Shown here in pieces: positions 63,429 to 64,000 of a stretch of DNA of 64,000 nucleotides. Source of the stretch: Cypionkella sp. (GTDB lineage Bacteria > Pseudomonadota > Alphaproteobacteria > Rhodobacterales > Rhodobacteraceae); the NCBI RefSeq assembly GCF_028290025.1, contig NZ_JAQGKQ010000066.1:1-64000 (forward strand), in the 5' to 3' direction. The stretch's first letter is position 1. Each line of letters begins with the position of its first letter. Under the pieces are notes generated by a model. It saw only the letters and a program-made list of their open reading frames with translations, ran no database searches and was not told the origin of the DNA. A program made the translations under genes and the position numbers.

Positions 63429-64000
63429 GTGCGGATTTTCGGAGTCATTCTGGCAGGTGGCGAAAGCCGTCGGATGGGGTCGGACAAGGCGCTGATCCGC
63501 TTGGCGGGGCAAACGCTGCTGTCGCGCTCCATCGCCCGATTGGAGCCTCAGGTGGAACGGCTGGCGGTGTCGGCGAACGGTGATCTGTCGCGGTTTGCCG
63601 CATATGGTCTGCCGATTTTGTCTGATGAAACGCCGCGTGGTCCATTGTCAGGCGTGCTTGCGGCGCTGCGATGGGCGGCACCTTTGGGCGCTACCGCCGT
63701 GGTGACGCTTGCCGTGGACACGCCGTTTGCGCCCGGCGATCTGGTGCCGCAACTTTGCCTTGCGGCTGAGAACGCGCCTGAGGGTTTGGCCATTGCATCA
63801 TCTGCCAAAGATCATCCCGCCTGTGCGATCTGGCCTGTGGCCCTCGCCGATCCGCTTACCGCGTTTCTCGCCTCAGGCACCAAACCGCGCGTGCTCGCTT
63901 TTGCCGAAGCCCATCAAGCTGCCCGCGCGCAATTCCCAGATGAGGCGGCGTTTTACAACCTGAACACGCGCGACGACCTCGCCGCAGCCCAGGCACTGAT
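63429..64000 (+). CDS. mobA: Molybdenum cofactor guanylyltransferase, 3' end missing
   Basis: 190 residues of MobA are present and the frame is still open at the right edge. VILAGGESRRMGSDKAL is the GTP/nucleotidyltransferase loop, VSANGD and TLAVDTPF are the metal-site aspartates. It attaches GMP to molybdopterin to make bis-MGD. GTG start at 63429 with GGGGG ahead. The earlier genes moaD and moaE are 30 kb away. Confidence 0.93.
   Translation, partial: MRIFGVILAGGESRRMGSDKALIRLAGQTLLSRSIARLEPQVERLAVSANGDLSRFAAYGLPILSDETPRGPLSGVLAALRWAAPLGATAVVTLAVDTPFAPGDLVPQLCLAAENAPEGLAIASSAKDHPACAIWPVALADPLTAFLASGTKPRVLAFAEAHQAARAQFPDEAAFYNLNTRDDLAAAQAL

Noticed and set aside
1-64000. tRNA, rRNA, CRISPR, prophage or complete insertion sequence
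   Set aside because: No T-arm-like GGTTCGAATCC pattern, no regularly spaced repeats, and no intact transposase with its terminal repeats were seen on reading both strands; a covariance search was not possible.

Overview
The window is ordinary chromosomal DNA of an alphaproteobacterium, almost certainly a member of the Rhodobacteraceae (Rhodobacterales). The main pointers are a nearly unmistakable malyl-CoA/beta-methylmalyl-CoA lyase (mcl1) of the ethylmalonyl-CoA pathway, the 44-residue aa3-type cytochrome oxidase subunit IV, a DUF1523 protein, GTG/TTG starts, high GC, and the CCTCCGGCGGGGATATTT intergenic hairpin that I associate with this family. The genus cannot be fixed from the window. 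I see no rRNA, tRNA, CRISPR array, prophage or intact insertion sequence. Both ends cut a gene: an SDR-like protein at the left and mobA at the right.

Layout. 0-4.1 kb: 4.5S SRP RNA with a clear promoter, a zinc-ribbon membrane protein, and the overlapping run ftsE-ftsX-plsC-tfoX-like. 4.1-12.6 kb: fatty-acid hydroxylase, a stand-alone AAA ATPase, accA, an AraC/GyrI regulator, mcl1 divergent from a D-amino-acid aminotransferase, N-formylglutamate amidohydrolase and pyruvate kinase. 12.6-18.4 kb: translation block rpmI-rplT, an orphan radical SAM/SPASM protein, pheS and pheT. 18.5-25.0 kb: a tight six-gene minus-strand operon (coiled-coil protein, unknown 377-residue protein, AAA+ ATPase, unknown 453-residue protein, small membrane protein, DUF1523 protein). 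It is the best candidate here for an undescribed multi-protein system. 25.2-28.9 kb: panB-panC, a cupin, an L,D-transpeptidase and a GlsB-type membrane protein. 29-36.2 kb: creatinase with a structured leader, yghU, a REP-type transposase lacking its tyrosine, an SDR without the YxxxK pair, pgsA-moaD-moaE, and divergent epmA and efp. 36.3-43.7 kb: a D-erythronate dehydrogenase-like epimerase, an SDR/SnoaL pair under a divergent HxlR regulator, iolG, and a ybbP-ybbA ABC pair. 43.7-51.8 kb: tesA, a FAD-linked oxidase, an inverted-repeat element, an MFS transporter, a remnant of hemC, hemE, an aminotransferase, an EamA exporter and hemF. 51.8-64 kb: two lipoproteins, an RsmC-like methyltransferase, clpS, a HAD phosphatase, a D,D-carboxypeptidase with SPOR domain, a FAH-family hydrolase, tsaC/sua5, an acyl-CoA dehydrogenase with a metallo-hydrolase, oxidase subunit IV, azlC-azlD and mobA.

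How the genes fit together. Envelope functions recur (ftsEX, plsC, accA, pgsA, L,D- and D,D-peptidases, ybbAP/tesA), as do translation functions (SRP RNA, L35, L20, PheST, EF-P and EpmA, tsaC, RsmC, ClpS). Tetrapyrrole genes hemE and hemF lie 2.3 kb apart. The place next to hemE where a divergent hemC would be expected holds only a C-terminal hemC fragment butted against an MFS gene, which suggests a past rearrangement. All product names come from reading the translations. No database search was run, so distant-family assignments and start codons should be read with the stated confidence.
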